9,044 nucleotides of DNA, taken from contig CAYUIQ010000311.1 of the NCBI GenBank assembly GCA_964444795.1, positions 1 to 9,044 of the forward strand, given 5' to 3'. The stretch is from JABMRP01 sp964444795. GTDB lineage: Bacteria > Planctomycetota > Planctomycetia > Pirellulales > Thermoguttaceae. The translations under genes and the position numbers were made by a program. Shown here in pieces: positions 1-7,250 of this stretch (positions are counted from its first letter, which is position 1; each line of letters begins with the position of its first letter). The notes beneath the pieces were generated by a model that saw only the letters and a list, made by a program, of their open reading frames with translations, did not search any database and had not been told where the DNA came from.

Positions 1-325
1 TTGCGGACAATAACACCGGATACCCATCTTGCCACCGGCAGGAGAATCAGAGCAGGAAGGAGACACGCCCGCTGGCATTCCCGCCAGCGATAGGATAATT
101 ATACCTCACAACACGCATTTCACCACACCACCCGCGGGAAGGGCTTGCGGATAGCGCGGCGGAAGTCGCCAGGATCTGGGGCGCACCGGCTGTTGGGCTA
201 CGTATTCAAGCAAGGACGTGCTCCCGGAAATGCTGGTCAACTCTATCCGTCTCCGGTAGAATCTTGTCGTATTCAACGCCGGTCCTCAAGTGCCGACTGG
301 CGGATAATCGAGAACCGCCAAGACG
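1..325. other. Leading intergenic region, no convincing gene
   Basis: No reading frame here has protein-like composition. The three forward frames entering from the left edge close within the first ~100 bases, with stops such as TAG at 91-93 and TAA at 96-98, so at most a very short tail of an upstream gene could be present. The stretch holds one small perfect hairpin (70-89) followed by an AT-rich patch around 91-105. That patch could contain a promoter -10 element for the downstream methyltransferase, but no matching -35 box is clear. A 67-codon frame at 145-348 looks like chance: it is rich in Arg and Ser and overlaps the next gene's start. Confidence 0.5.
70..89. repeat. Short perfect hairpin
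   Basis: CGCTGGC (70-76) pairs perfectly with GCCAGCG (83-89) around a six-base loop. An AT-rich stretch follows but there is no run of T on either side, so it is a weak terminator candidate at best. It could equally be the 3' end structure of an upstream transcript or a chance hairpin. Confidence 0.35.
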
Positions 326-1075
326 ATGACCAACACTTCCTTCGATGATCTGACCGATGTCTACGAGGCGATGATCGACTGGCCCAAGCGGTTGGCCAAC
401 GAGGAGCCCCTCTACCGCCGGTTGTTTGAGGAGATTAACGCCCGGGGAGTCGTGGACGTGGCCTGCGGCACGGGGCGGCATGCGGCAATGCTCCACTCTT
501 GGGGGTTGCGTGTCGAAGGCTCGGATATCAGCCCGAGCATGATCCAGCGAGCCGCGGCCCACTTCGGCGAGCCGCCGGGACTTCGCTGGGTCGTCCGCGG
601 TTTTGACCAGCCGATCGTGTCCACCGAGCCCTGCGACGTCGCGATGTGCGTGGGCAATTCGCTGGCCCTTGCGCCGGATCCGGCGACGGTCCAACGGGCG
701 ATCCGGCAGATGCTGGGGGCCGTACGCGAGGGAGGAGCTGTGGTGGTGCATGTGCTCAATCTCTGGCGCCTTTCCGATGGGCCCTGCATGTGGCAGAAGT
801 GTAAGCGAGCCACACTGCCGCAAGGCGAGGTGCTCATCGTCAAGGGCGTCCATCGCTGTGGCCGGCAAGGCTTCGTCGACCTGATCGTCACGAGCCTGGA
901 GGGAGACGTCGCGATGCACACCCAATCGGTCCGGTTCCTCGGGATGGAGGCCGAGCAGTTCGACCAGATGGCCCGCGCCGCCGGCGCCACCGAGGTGCTC
1001 TTCTTCGGCGGTTACCAGGACCAGCCGTACGACCGGCAGGCAAGCACGGATCTCGTGATGGTCGCGAAGAAGTGA
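326..1075 (+). CDS. Class I SAM-dependent methyltransferase
   Basis: A 249-residue cytoplasmic protein with a Rossmann-type methyltransferase fold. The SAM-binding motif I is clear as VVDVACGTGRHA (residues 42-53, glycines 48 and 50). The acidic residue ending strand 2 is Asp67 in GSDIS, and a motif IV-like DVAMCVGNSL begins at Asp104. The N-terminal segment before motif I (YEAMIDWPKRLANE) and the overall length resemble small-molecule N-methyltransferases of the glycine/sarcosine type, but the acceptor substrate cannot be read from the sequence. The chosen ATG has only a weak upstream purine stretch (AAGACG). The gene ends 71 bases before the ATG of the large exported protein on the same strand, so co-transcription is possible. 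No signal peptide or membrane segment is seen. Family call is firm; the substrate is unknown. Confidence 0.88.
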   Translation: MTNTSFDDLTDVYEAMIDWPKRLANEEPLYRRLFEEINARGVVDVACGTGRHAAMLHSWGLRVEGSDISPSMIQRAAAHFGEPPGLRWVVRGFDQPIVSTEPCDVAMCVGNSLALAPDPATVQRAIRQMLGAVREGGAVVVHVLNLWRLSDGPCMWQKCKRATLPQGEVLIVKGVHRCGRQGFVDLIVTSLEGDVAMHTQSVRFLGMEAEQFDQMARAAGATEVLFFGGYQDQPYDRQASTDLVMVAKK

Positions 1076-1131
1076 ATCGCGACGACGACGCCCGAGCCGG
1101 AACGGGTGGAGGCGATTTGACAACCGTTTTC

Positions 1132-1138
1132 AAGAGGA
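1132..1138 (+). promoter_or_regulatory. Shine-Dalgarno site deciding the start at 1147
   Basis: AAGAGGA lies eight bases before ATG 1147. The alternative GTG at 1072, which overlaps the preceding stop as GTGA, lacks a properly spaced site and would put 25 charged residues ahead of the signal peptide. This site favours 1147. Confidence 0.6.
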
Positions 1139-1146
1139 CCGACACG

Positions 1147-4100
1147 ATGGGCCGCTGGGTAGGGAAACTTTCCGTTCTGATGAGCATCCTGCTCTCCAAC
1201 GGACTGGCAAGCACCGAAGCGAATGATTCTCTGGAGTTAGTGGACTGCCACGCCTTGCGTCTTGCCATTGAGGATCTCTCGAACACGTATCCCGAGAGAT
1301 ATGCCCAGGGCGAAGCGTATCTTCGGCGAATTGACGAGTTCGAGAAACGCCTGCCGGAGATTCGCGCGGGACTCCAACGTGGTGATGCGAAGGCACAAGC
1401 GGCGGCCGAGGAAATCGTTGCACTGAAACGTGAGGCGCTGCTGGCCAATCCGTTGCTGGATTTCGACAAGCTGCTGCTGATCAAACGCGTTCCGTTGGGC
1501 GATGCGCGACGCGCCAAGGGCGACGGCAAGGGGCTGGGGAAGTTTCTCGGCCTGCCGCAACAAAGCTCCTGGCAGCAGGACAACATGCCCGACGTCGACA
1601 AGTGGGAGAACGAGATCGCCGTGATGTCCGGCCTGCGGTCCGTGCCCAAACTCGGGACCCTCTTCCGCCCGCTGGGGAAGCGGCTGGTGGGCGATCTGGA
1701 ACTGCATTACGACGCCGACAGGATCCTCTTCTCGATGCCCAACGACAAGCGGGTGTGGCAGGTCTGCGAGATCCACGCCGACGGCAGCGGTTTTCGCCAG
1801 GTGACGCCCGAGCCGTATCCGGATATCCACAACTACGACGCCTGTTACTTGCCCAATGGCCAGATCGTGTTCATCTCGACGGCTCCGTTGCAGGGCGTGC
1901 CGTGCAATGCCTCGGTCAACACGGCGATGAGCTACAAGATCGATGCCGACGGAAGAAACGTCACCCAACTCTGCTTCGACCAGGATCACAACTACTGTCC
2001 CACGGTCACCAACGACGGGCGGATCATGTATCTCCGCTGGGAATACACCGACATCCCACACGTCTGGGGGCGATACCTCTTCACGATGAACCCCGACGGC
2101 ACCTGCCAAAGGGAGTTCTACGGCAGCGGCGACTATTGGCCCAACAGCATCTTCTACGCCCGGCCGATCCCCAACCACCCCACGAAGGTGGTCGGCATCG
2201 TCACCGGGCATCACGTCGGGCGGGTGGGCGAACTGGTCGTCTTCGATCCGGCCCTGGGGCGACGGGCAACCGACGGCGTGGTGCAGCGAATTCCCGGCCG
2301 CGGCAAGAAGGTCGAGCCGTTGATCGAGGACCACCTCACCCGGGAGAGTTGGCCCAAGTTTCTGCATCCTTACCCGCTGAGCGAAAAGTACTTCCTCGTT
2401 TCCTGTAAGCCGACGCCCGACGCCCTTTGGGGCATCTATCTGGTCGACGTCTTCGACAACATGCTGCTCGTCCACGAGGTGGAAGGTTACGCCCTGCTGG
2501 AACCGATTCCGCTTCAGAAGCGAGCCACCCCGCCGCTGATTCCCGACCGGATTGTGCCGGGCGCCGACACGGCGCTGGTCTACATGGAGAACGTCTACGA
2601 AGGCCCGGGTCTGGCGGGAGTTCCGCGGGGGAGCGTGAAGAAGCTGCGGTTGTTCACCTATCATTTTGCCTATCAGAAGTTGGCCGGTATCAGCCACCGG
2701 GTCGGTGCCGACGGCCCGTGGGAGCCGAAACGCGTGCTGGGTACGGTTCCGGTCGAGGAGGACGGTTCGGCCATGTTTCGCGTGCCGGCCAAGACGCCCG
2801 TCTCGTTTCAACCGCTCGATGCCGACGGCCGCGCGCTGCAACTGATGCGAAGTTGGTCCACGGCCATGCCCGGCGAAATCGTCTCCTGCGTGGGCTGTCA
2901 CGAAAAGCAAAACTCCACGCCGCCGAACCGCAACACGATCGCCGCGAAGCTGGAACCGGCGACCATCGAACCGTGGCACGGTCCGGTACGCGGGTTCAGC
3001 TTCCCGCGCGAGGTTCAGCCCGTGCTGGATAAGTACTGCGTCGGCTGCCATGACGGCACACAACAGGCCGGCAAGACGGCGCTGCCCGATCTCCGCGGCG
3101 ACCAGGGCAAGTTCGTCGTGCTTAAAGGCTCGAACCCCGAACCGCATGTGATCGCCGGCGTGCCGGAGAAGGAATTGCACAAGAAATGGGGAGGCGTGTT
3201 CCCACCGTCTTACTTCGAGCTTCGCCGCTGGGTCCGCGTGGGCGGGCTGGAGAGCGATATCCGTCTGCTGGACGCCGCCGAATTCGGCGCGGAGACCTCC
3301 GAACTCGTGCAAATGCTCCGCAAGGGACACCACGGCGTCGCGCTCGACACCGAAGCCTGGGATCGGCTTTTCACCTGGATCGATCTGAACGCACCCTGCC
3401 ACGGCACGTGGCGGGACACGGTTGGCGTGGAGCGGACCAGACGGGATCATCTCCGGCGGATCAAGCTGCGGCAACTCTATGCCGATGTCTCCGGCGAAGA
3501 CCCCGAGGCGTATCCCTTGTTGGACCAGGAGCCCGTCGAAGCCGTCCAGCCGAAGCCGCAACCCAGCGGGCCGGTTAAGATTCCCAAAGTGGCCGGTTGG
3601 CCCTTCGATCGGCAAGAGGCCCGTCGCCGCCAGTCGGCCGCCGGCCAGACCGCGCGGGCCATCGATCTGGGCGGCGGCGTGACGCTGCCGATGGTCCTGA
3701 TCCCGGCCGGCAAATTTGTGATGGGCGATCCCGGCGGACTCCCGGACGAGCGCCCGCTGGCCGCCGTCGAGATAGAAAAACCGTTCTGGATGGGCACGTT
3801 CGAAGTGACCAACGAGCAGTACGCCCGATTCGATCCGTCGCACGACAGCCGGTTCGAGCACAAGGGCTCCTGGTCCTTCTGGGAACATCACCTCGGCTGG
3901 CCCCTGAACGGGCCCAAACAACCGGTGGTTCGCGTCTCGCAGCGAGAGGCCGAGGCTTTCTGTCGCTGGCTCTCGCGGGAAACCGGCCAACGGGTGGCGT
4001 TGCCCACGGAGGCTCAGTGGGAATACGCCTGTCGGGCGGGAAGTGCCGATCCGCTTTTCTTCGGTGACGTGGATACCGACTTCTCGAAGCGGGCCAACAT

Positions 4101-4509
4101 GGCCGACGCGACCATTCGCCAGTTGGCCTACGACACCGACGGCCGCCACACGGCCGATCTGACCCCACGCGACGACCGATACAACGACGGCTCGCTGGTC
4201 ACCGCCGATGTGGGCAGCTACCAGGCCAGCGCCTGGGGCCTTCACGACATGCACGGCAACGCCTGGGAATGGACCCGCTCGGCCCACCGGCCGTATCCCT
4301 ACGTGTCCGACGACGGCCGCAACGCCCCAACCGCCGACGAGTCCCTCGTGGTCCGCGGCGGCTCCTGGCGCGACCGTCCGACGCGTTGCCGTTCGGCATT
4401 CCGCCTGAGTTATCCGTCCTGGCAGCGAGTCTTCAACGTTGGTTTCCGCGTGGTTATCGAGACGCCCGAGAACGGCGAGGCGGTGGTTCTGACAGGAGAG
4501 AAGAAGTAG
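1147..4509 (+). CDS. Exported HzsA-like propeller / haem c / SUMF1-like fusion protein
   Basis: A protein of 1120 residues from ATG 1147. Residues 1-25 form a signal peptide with a hydrophobic core (VLMSILLSNGLAS), so it should act in the periplasm or on the cell surface. Residues ~30-130 are charged and helical. PD40/TolB-like propeller repeats follow near 204-218, 262-276 and 311-325 (the HADGSG, DADGRN and NPDGTC segments). The middle region resembles hydrazine synthase alpha-subunit proteins common in non-anammox planctomycetes. Two c-type haem motifs CVGCH sit at 581-585 and 631-635, the second within QPVLDKYCVGCHDG. Residues ~840-1110 form a SUMF1/FGE-like domain: PAGKFVMGD, LPTEAQWEYACR (952-963), MHGNAWEW (from 1035), RGGSW and GFRV. 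The FGE cysteine pair is incomplete: Asp1076 replaces the first, Cys1081 keeps the second. A redox or electron-transfer role is likely; the substrate is unknown. A GTG start at 1072 is possible but less likely. Confidence 0.85.
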   Translation: MGRWVGKLSVLMSILLSNGLASTEANDSLELVDCHALRLAIEDLSNTYPERYAQGEAYLRRIDEFEKRLPEIRAGLQRGDAKAQAAAEEIVALKREALLANPLLDFDKLLLIKRVPLGDARRAKGDGKGLGKFLGLPQQSSWQQDNMPDVDKWENEIAVMSGLRSVPKLGTLFRPLGKRLVGDLELHYDADRILFSMPNDKRVWQVCEIHADGSGFRQVTPEPYPDIHNYDACYLPNGQIVFISTAPLQGVPCNASVNTAMSYKIDADGRNVTQLCFDQDHNYCPTVTNDGRIMYLRWEYTDIPHVWGRYLFTMNPDGTCQREFYGSGDYWPNSIFYARPIPNHPTKVVGIVTGHHVGRVGELVVFDPALGRRATDGVVQRIPGRGKKVEPLIEDHLTRESWPKFLHPYPLSEKYFLVSCKPTPDALWGIYLVDVFDNMLLVHEVEGYALLEPIPLQKRATPPLIPDRIVPGADTALVYMENVYEGPGLAGVPRGSVKKLRLFTYHFAYQKLAGISHRVGADGPWEPKRVLGTVPVEEDGSAMFRVPAKTPVSFQPLDADGRALQLMRSWSTAMPGEIVSCVGCHEKQNSTPPNRNTIAAKLEPATIEPWHGPVRGFSFPREVQPVLDKYCVGCHDGTQQAGKTALPDLRGDQGKFVVLKGSNPEPHVIAGVPEKELHKKWGGVFPPSYFELRRWVRVGGLESDIRLLDAAEFGAETSELVQMLRKGHHGVALDTEAWDRLFTWIDLNAPCHGTWRDTVGVERTRRDHLRRIKLRQLYADVSGEDPEAYPLLDQEPVEAVQPKPQPSGPVKIPKVAGWPFDRQEARRRQSAAGQTARAIDLGGGVTLPMVLIPAGKFVMGDPGGLPDERPLAAVEIEKPFWMGTFEVTNEQYARFDPSHDSRFEHKGSWSFWEHHLGWPLNGPKQPVVRVSQREAEAFCRWLSRETGQRVALPTEAQWEYACRAGSADPLFFGDVDTDFSKRANMADATIRQLAYDTDGRHTADLTPRDDRYNDGSLVTADVGSYQASAWGLHDMHGNAWEWTRSAHRPYPYVSDDGRNAPTADESLVVRGGSWRDRPTRCRSAFRLSYPSWQRVFNVGFRVVIETPENGEAVVLTGEKK

Positions 4510-4778
4510 GCCTGAGCGGGTCATCGGCGAGTTCCAGCAGTGGGCGGCACATCTCCCCTGCCTTATCTAATCGCCCCAGCTTCCCGACGTCCCAGCAGCA
4601 GTGGGCCGATCTGTGCCCAAACGCGTTAAGACGGTAAGATAGGGGAAACCCTGAAAGGAATGCCGCCATCGCCTCGCCAAGACCTCTCACAGCCGCCGAA
4701 CTGCAGCCCCACTTACGAAGGTGCGGCTATACGCGCGATCTTCTGCGTTCGCAAGTTCGATTTGGTGCCCAGCAGGTC
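4510..4778 (+). other. Gap between fusion gene and methylase, partly coding
   Basis: The first ~125 bases hold no gene and no strong terminator. They contain an 11-base direct repeat CAGCAGTGGGC (4535-4545 and 4596-4606) and a weak 5-bp hairpin (4602-4606 with 4615-4619). From 4638 the frame of the downstream methylase is open, after a TAA at 4635-4637, and reads plausibly as protein, for example LLRSQVRFGAQQVVGLLGYA running into residue 1 of the called gene. No ATG, GTG or TTG occurs in that frame before 4779. An ATG at 4660 lies one base out of frame. The methylase N-terminus therefore probably begins near 4660-4668 through a rare start codon, or a one-base deletion separates ATG 4660 from the rest. 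Confidence 0.5.
4641..4652 (+). other. GAAA-tetraloop mini-hairpin before a Shine-Dalgarno-like site
   Basis: AGGG (4641-4644) and CCCT (4649-4652) can pair around a GAAA loop. Directly after it lies GAAAGGA (4653-4659), which sits right before ATG 4660 and eight bases before ATC 4668. It may shape initiation of the methylase mRNA, but a four-pair stem can arise by chance. Confidence 0.25.
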
Positions 4779-7244
4779 GTGGGATTACTGGGATATGCGC
4801 GACTTCCGGCGGACACGCGGACAGCCTGTGTTCTGGTTGTCGAGGTTTCAGAGAACTCGGAATCGACGATAGCCAGTTTCCGGACGCTGGGGGCGCCAAT
4901 CGTTCTGGCTTGCTATCGGAACACCCTTCAATGCTGGCGACAGTCTGCGAGCCGGCCACAACTTATCGAGTCAATTTCTTCCCCGGAGATTGACTCTTTC
5001 TTCGCGCAGCATAGGGACGAATTCGCGCCAGACGCCGTATACCGCGCCAAGACATGGGGACGTTTTGAAGAACAATATCAACTGGCGTTCGTCGATGTGG
5101 GACTAATGCCCGTTGTCGAAAGGGAAACGGGCGAAGCCCTCGGGCGACTAATCGAACGGAAGGTCTCGTGGCTGGCAGAGGCGATGAACTGGAGGAACGT
5201 CAGCACCAAACAAGGTGAGTGGTTGCTTAAGTCGGTATTCTGGCTGGCTGCGGCAAAGATCCTCGCCGACAAGCGTGTCGCGACATTTGCCGATCTCGAC
5301 ATGACCAACGCCGAGGCTGCTTTCACTCAAGTGGCGGATCACTACGGCTCCGAGTCGCCTGTCAAGGTCACCAACAAGAAGCAGCGGGAAGCATTGCACG
5401 CCTGTGCGGCGGACATCGCGCGGTTTAGCGATCTGTCTCACGTGAGCACGGAATCGCTCGCGTATGTTTACGAGAACACTCTGATCTCGAAGAAGACCCG
5501 ACGGGACCTTGGCACGCACAGCACACCGCCCTGCTTGGCTGATTACATTGTCGGCAAGCTCGCGGATTGGATTGCCGGCATTCCGGCGAACCGGCGCCAC
5601 GTCTTCGAACCTGCTTGCGGACACGGAGCGTTCTTGGTGTCTGCAATGAGACTGTTGCGCGAGTTGCGAATGGAAGCCAGTGCCAATGAGACGCCGAGCC
5701 GGCGACACAAGCATATGCAGCGGCGTTTGCACGGCTGCGAAATCGACACGTTTGCGTTGGAAATTGCCCGTTTATCGCTGACCCTGGCGGACATTCCCAA
5801 TCCCAACGGCTGGGATTTGCGGCCGGGCGACATGTTCGTAGGAGACGTATTGGAGCGGCGATCCCGCGACGCGATGATTATGCTGTCGAATCCGCCGTTT
5901 GAGGATTTTTCCCAAGCGGAGAGAGCCAAATATGCTCGGCAGGGCATCTCGCCGCAATTACACAACAAGACCGCGGAGATGTTAGCCCGTTCGTTGCCTC
6001 ATCTTCCCGCAGGCGCTGTGTTCGGCGTTGTGGTTCCCCAAGGCTTGCTACACAGCGCAAATGCCGCTCCGCTTCGACACCTGATAACCAGCCGATTTGA
6101 AATCAGCGAAATCTGTCTGTTTGCAGATAAGCTGTTTCAGAAGTCGGACGTGGAGTCGGCAATCCTGTTGGGCCGGAAGGCCATGGGGAAACCGAACGCG
6201 ACCAACACACTGAGCTACCGCCGAGTTCGCGAGCCGGATATCGACGAGTTCAAGCAGACTTATACGGTCTCTTCCCGACGGGAAATCGAACAACAACGCT
6301 TCTCGGCTGAGAACGACTGGGACATGCGCGTTCCCGAGTTGCAGGACATCTGGCGGTGGTGTCGCGATTGCCCACGGTATGGGGCCATTGCCGACATTGG
6401 CCAAGGCTTGGTATATCGAGGAGAAGACAAACTTCCGCCGGGAAAACATACTTACTCGGCTCGAAGATTCAGAGGAGCCGCTGCCGGGTTTGCACATTTC
6501 GTCGGACGAGTTCAACTCCACGGACTTCCAACACGCGTTTGGATGAGTCTTCATCGAGACGTAATCCGGCGACCAGGAACCGGCGCCACGACCGGCCTGC
6601 GTCAGGTACTGTGGAACTATGCGAGGGTCAGTCGTGGCCCATGGCGGTTGAAAGGTCTTTTGGACGAGTCCGGCCACGCGGTGACCAGCCGATTTCTCAC
6701 CGTCCGACCGTTGAATTCGACGATCCCGCTTGAATTCTACTGGGCCTTGTGCAACTCGCCCGTTGCCAATGCGTTTGCCTACACACACTCGATGAAGCGA
6801 GACATTCTCGCGGGAACAATGCGGCGGATGCCGATCCCGCATTCCTGGAAAGCAGGCATCGATCCGGTGGTCCAGGCTGCACGGGCGTACTTGAGAGCCG
6901 TTACCGGAGATCCGCATGCGTTGCTCGTGAAGCAACGGGATCCGGATTACTTGTGCCGCCTGTTTCTCCAGATCGACGCCGAAGTCCTGCGGCTCTATGA
7001 TCTGCCACCTCGGCTGGAGCGCGAGTTGCTTGACCTCTTTGCCGGTTGGCCGCGACCGGGCGTGGGTTTCCCGTTCGACCGATACTATCCGCCGCACTTT
7101 GAGCCGTGTTTTCCACTGCACGAGTACCTGTCCGACTCTTTCCCCCAGTCAACGGCCGGGGCCCTGCGCGAACGCCATCAGGATGTCGTTTCCTCAGACA
7201 TTTCGGCGGCGATGCAGGCAGCGGTCGAGGCGTTCCAGGAGTGA
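4779..7244 (+). CDS. Adenine-N6 DNA methyltransferase, type IIG/YeeA-like
   Basis: An 821-residue protein from the first usable start (GTG 4779), probably longer at the N-terminus because the frame is open back to 4638. The gamma-type adenine methylase motifs are clear: motif I FEPACGHGAF (276-285) binds SAM, CEID follows downstream, and the catalytic motif IV is NPPF (371-374) within LSNPPFEDF. Residues 1-~60 (TRTACVLVVEVSE, then GAPIVLACYRNTLQCWR) resemble the nuclease-fold head of type I/IIG enzymes, but the E-x-K triad appears as E22-V-S24, so cleavage activity is doubtful. Residues ~530-720 look like a target-recognition region, starting at DIGQGLVYRGED and closing with LCNSPVANAFAY and MRRMPIPH. 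The last ~100 residues are helical. It likely modifies adenines at a specific site. It sits six bases upstream of a PIN nuclease gene and uses lower-GC, more mixed codons than its neighbours, suggesting horizontal acquisition. No separate restriction or specificity subunit is present in the window. Confidence 0.87.
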   Translation: MGLLGYARLPADTRTACVLVVEVSENSESTIASFRTLGAPIVLACYRNTLQCWRQSASRPQLIESISSPEIDSFFAQHRDEFAPDAVYRAKTWGRFEEQYQLAFVDVGLMPVVERETGEALGRLIERKVSWLAEAMNWRNVSTKQGEWLLKSVFWLAAAKILADKRVATFADLDMTNAEAAFTQVADHYGSESPVKVTNKKQREALHACAADIARFSDLSHVSTESLAYVYENTLISKKTRRDLGTHSTPPCLADYIVGKLADWIAGIPANRRHVFEPACGHGAFLVSAMRLLRELRMEASANETPSRRHKHMQRRLHGCEIDTFALEIARLSLTLADIPNPNGWDLRPGDMFVGDVLERRSRDAMIMLSNPPFEDFSQAERAKYARQGISPQLHNKTAEMLARSLPHLPAGAVFGVVVPQGLLHSANAAPLRHLITSRFEISEICLFADKLFQKSDVESAILLGRKAMGKPNATNTLSYRRVREPDIDEFKQTYTVSSRREIEQQRFSAENDWDMRVPELQDIWRWCRDCPRYGAIADIGQGLVYRGEDKLPPGKHTYSARRFRGAAAGFAHFVGRVQLHGLPTRVWMSLHRDVIRRPGTGATTGLRQVLWNYARVSRGPWRLKGLLDESGHAVTSRFLTVRPLNSTIPLEFYWALCNSPVANAFAYTHSMKRDILAGTMRRMPIPHSWKAGIDPVVQAARAYLRAVTGDPHALLVKQRDPDYLCRLFLQIDAEVLRLYDLPPRLERELLDLFAGWPRPGVGFPFDRYYPPHFEPCFPLHEYLSDSFPQSTAGALRERHQDVVSSDISAAMQAAVEAFQE
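7237..7241 (+). promoter_or_regulatory. Shine-Dalgarno site for the PIN gene inside the methylase 3' end
   Basis: AGGAG ends one base before the methylase TGA (7242-7244) and nine bases before TTG 7251. It supports the TTG start and implies that PIN translation is coupled to termination of the methylase. Confidence 0.6.
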
Positions 7245-7250
7245 TCCACA

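Noticed and set aside
206..1123. A 305-codon minus-strand frame across the SAM methyltransferase gene
   Set aside because: It mirrors the codon structure of the methyltransferase and has no recognisable domain or ribosome site.
1072..1146. Upstream GTG start for the fusion protein, overlapping the previous stop as GTGA
   Set aside because: It would add 25 polar residues before a good signal peptide and lacks a spaced ribosome site, while ATG 1147 has AAGAGGA eight bases upstream. It is not fully excluded.
1147..4509. Calling the gene hzsA (hydrazine synthase)
   Set aside because: Only the general architecture matches. The SUMF1 fusion, the apparent lack of the haem tyrosine ligand and the absence of beta/gamma subunit genes in the window argue against a true hydrazine synthase.
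1237..4524. A 1095-codon open frame on the minus strand, fully opposite the HzsA-like fusion gene
   Set aside because: Its translation is rich in His, Arg, Gly and Val without domain motifs, whereas the plus strand shows clear haem, propeller and SUMF1 motifs. Strong third-position GC in the real gene removes stops from the antisense frame.
4454..4690. A 78-codon minus-strand frame in the gap after the fusion gene
   Set aside because: No ribosome site or recognisable motif, and it overlaps both the end of the fusion gene and the likely N-terminal codons of the methylase.
6048..7121. A 357-codon minus-strand frame opposite the DNA methylase
   Set aside because: The plus-strand frame carries the motif I and NPPF signatures and the target-recognition region. 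The reverse reading has no coherent features.
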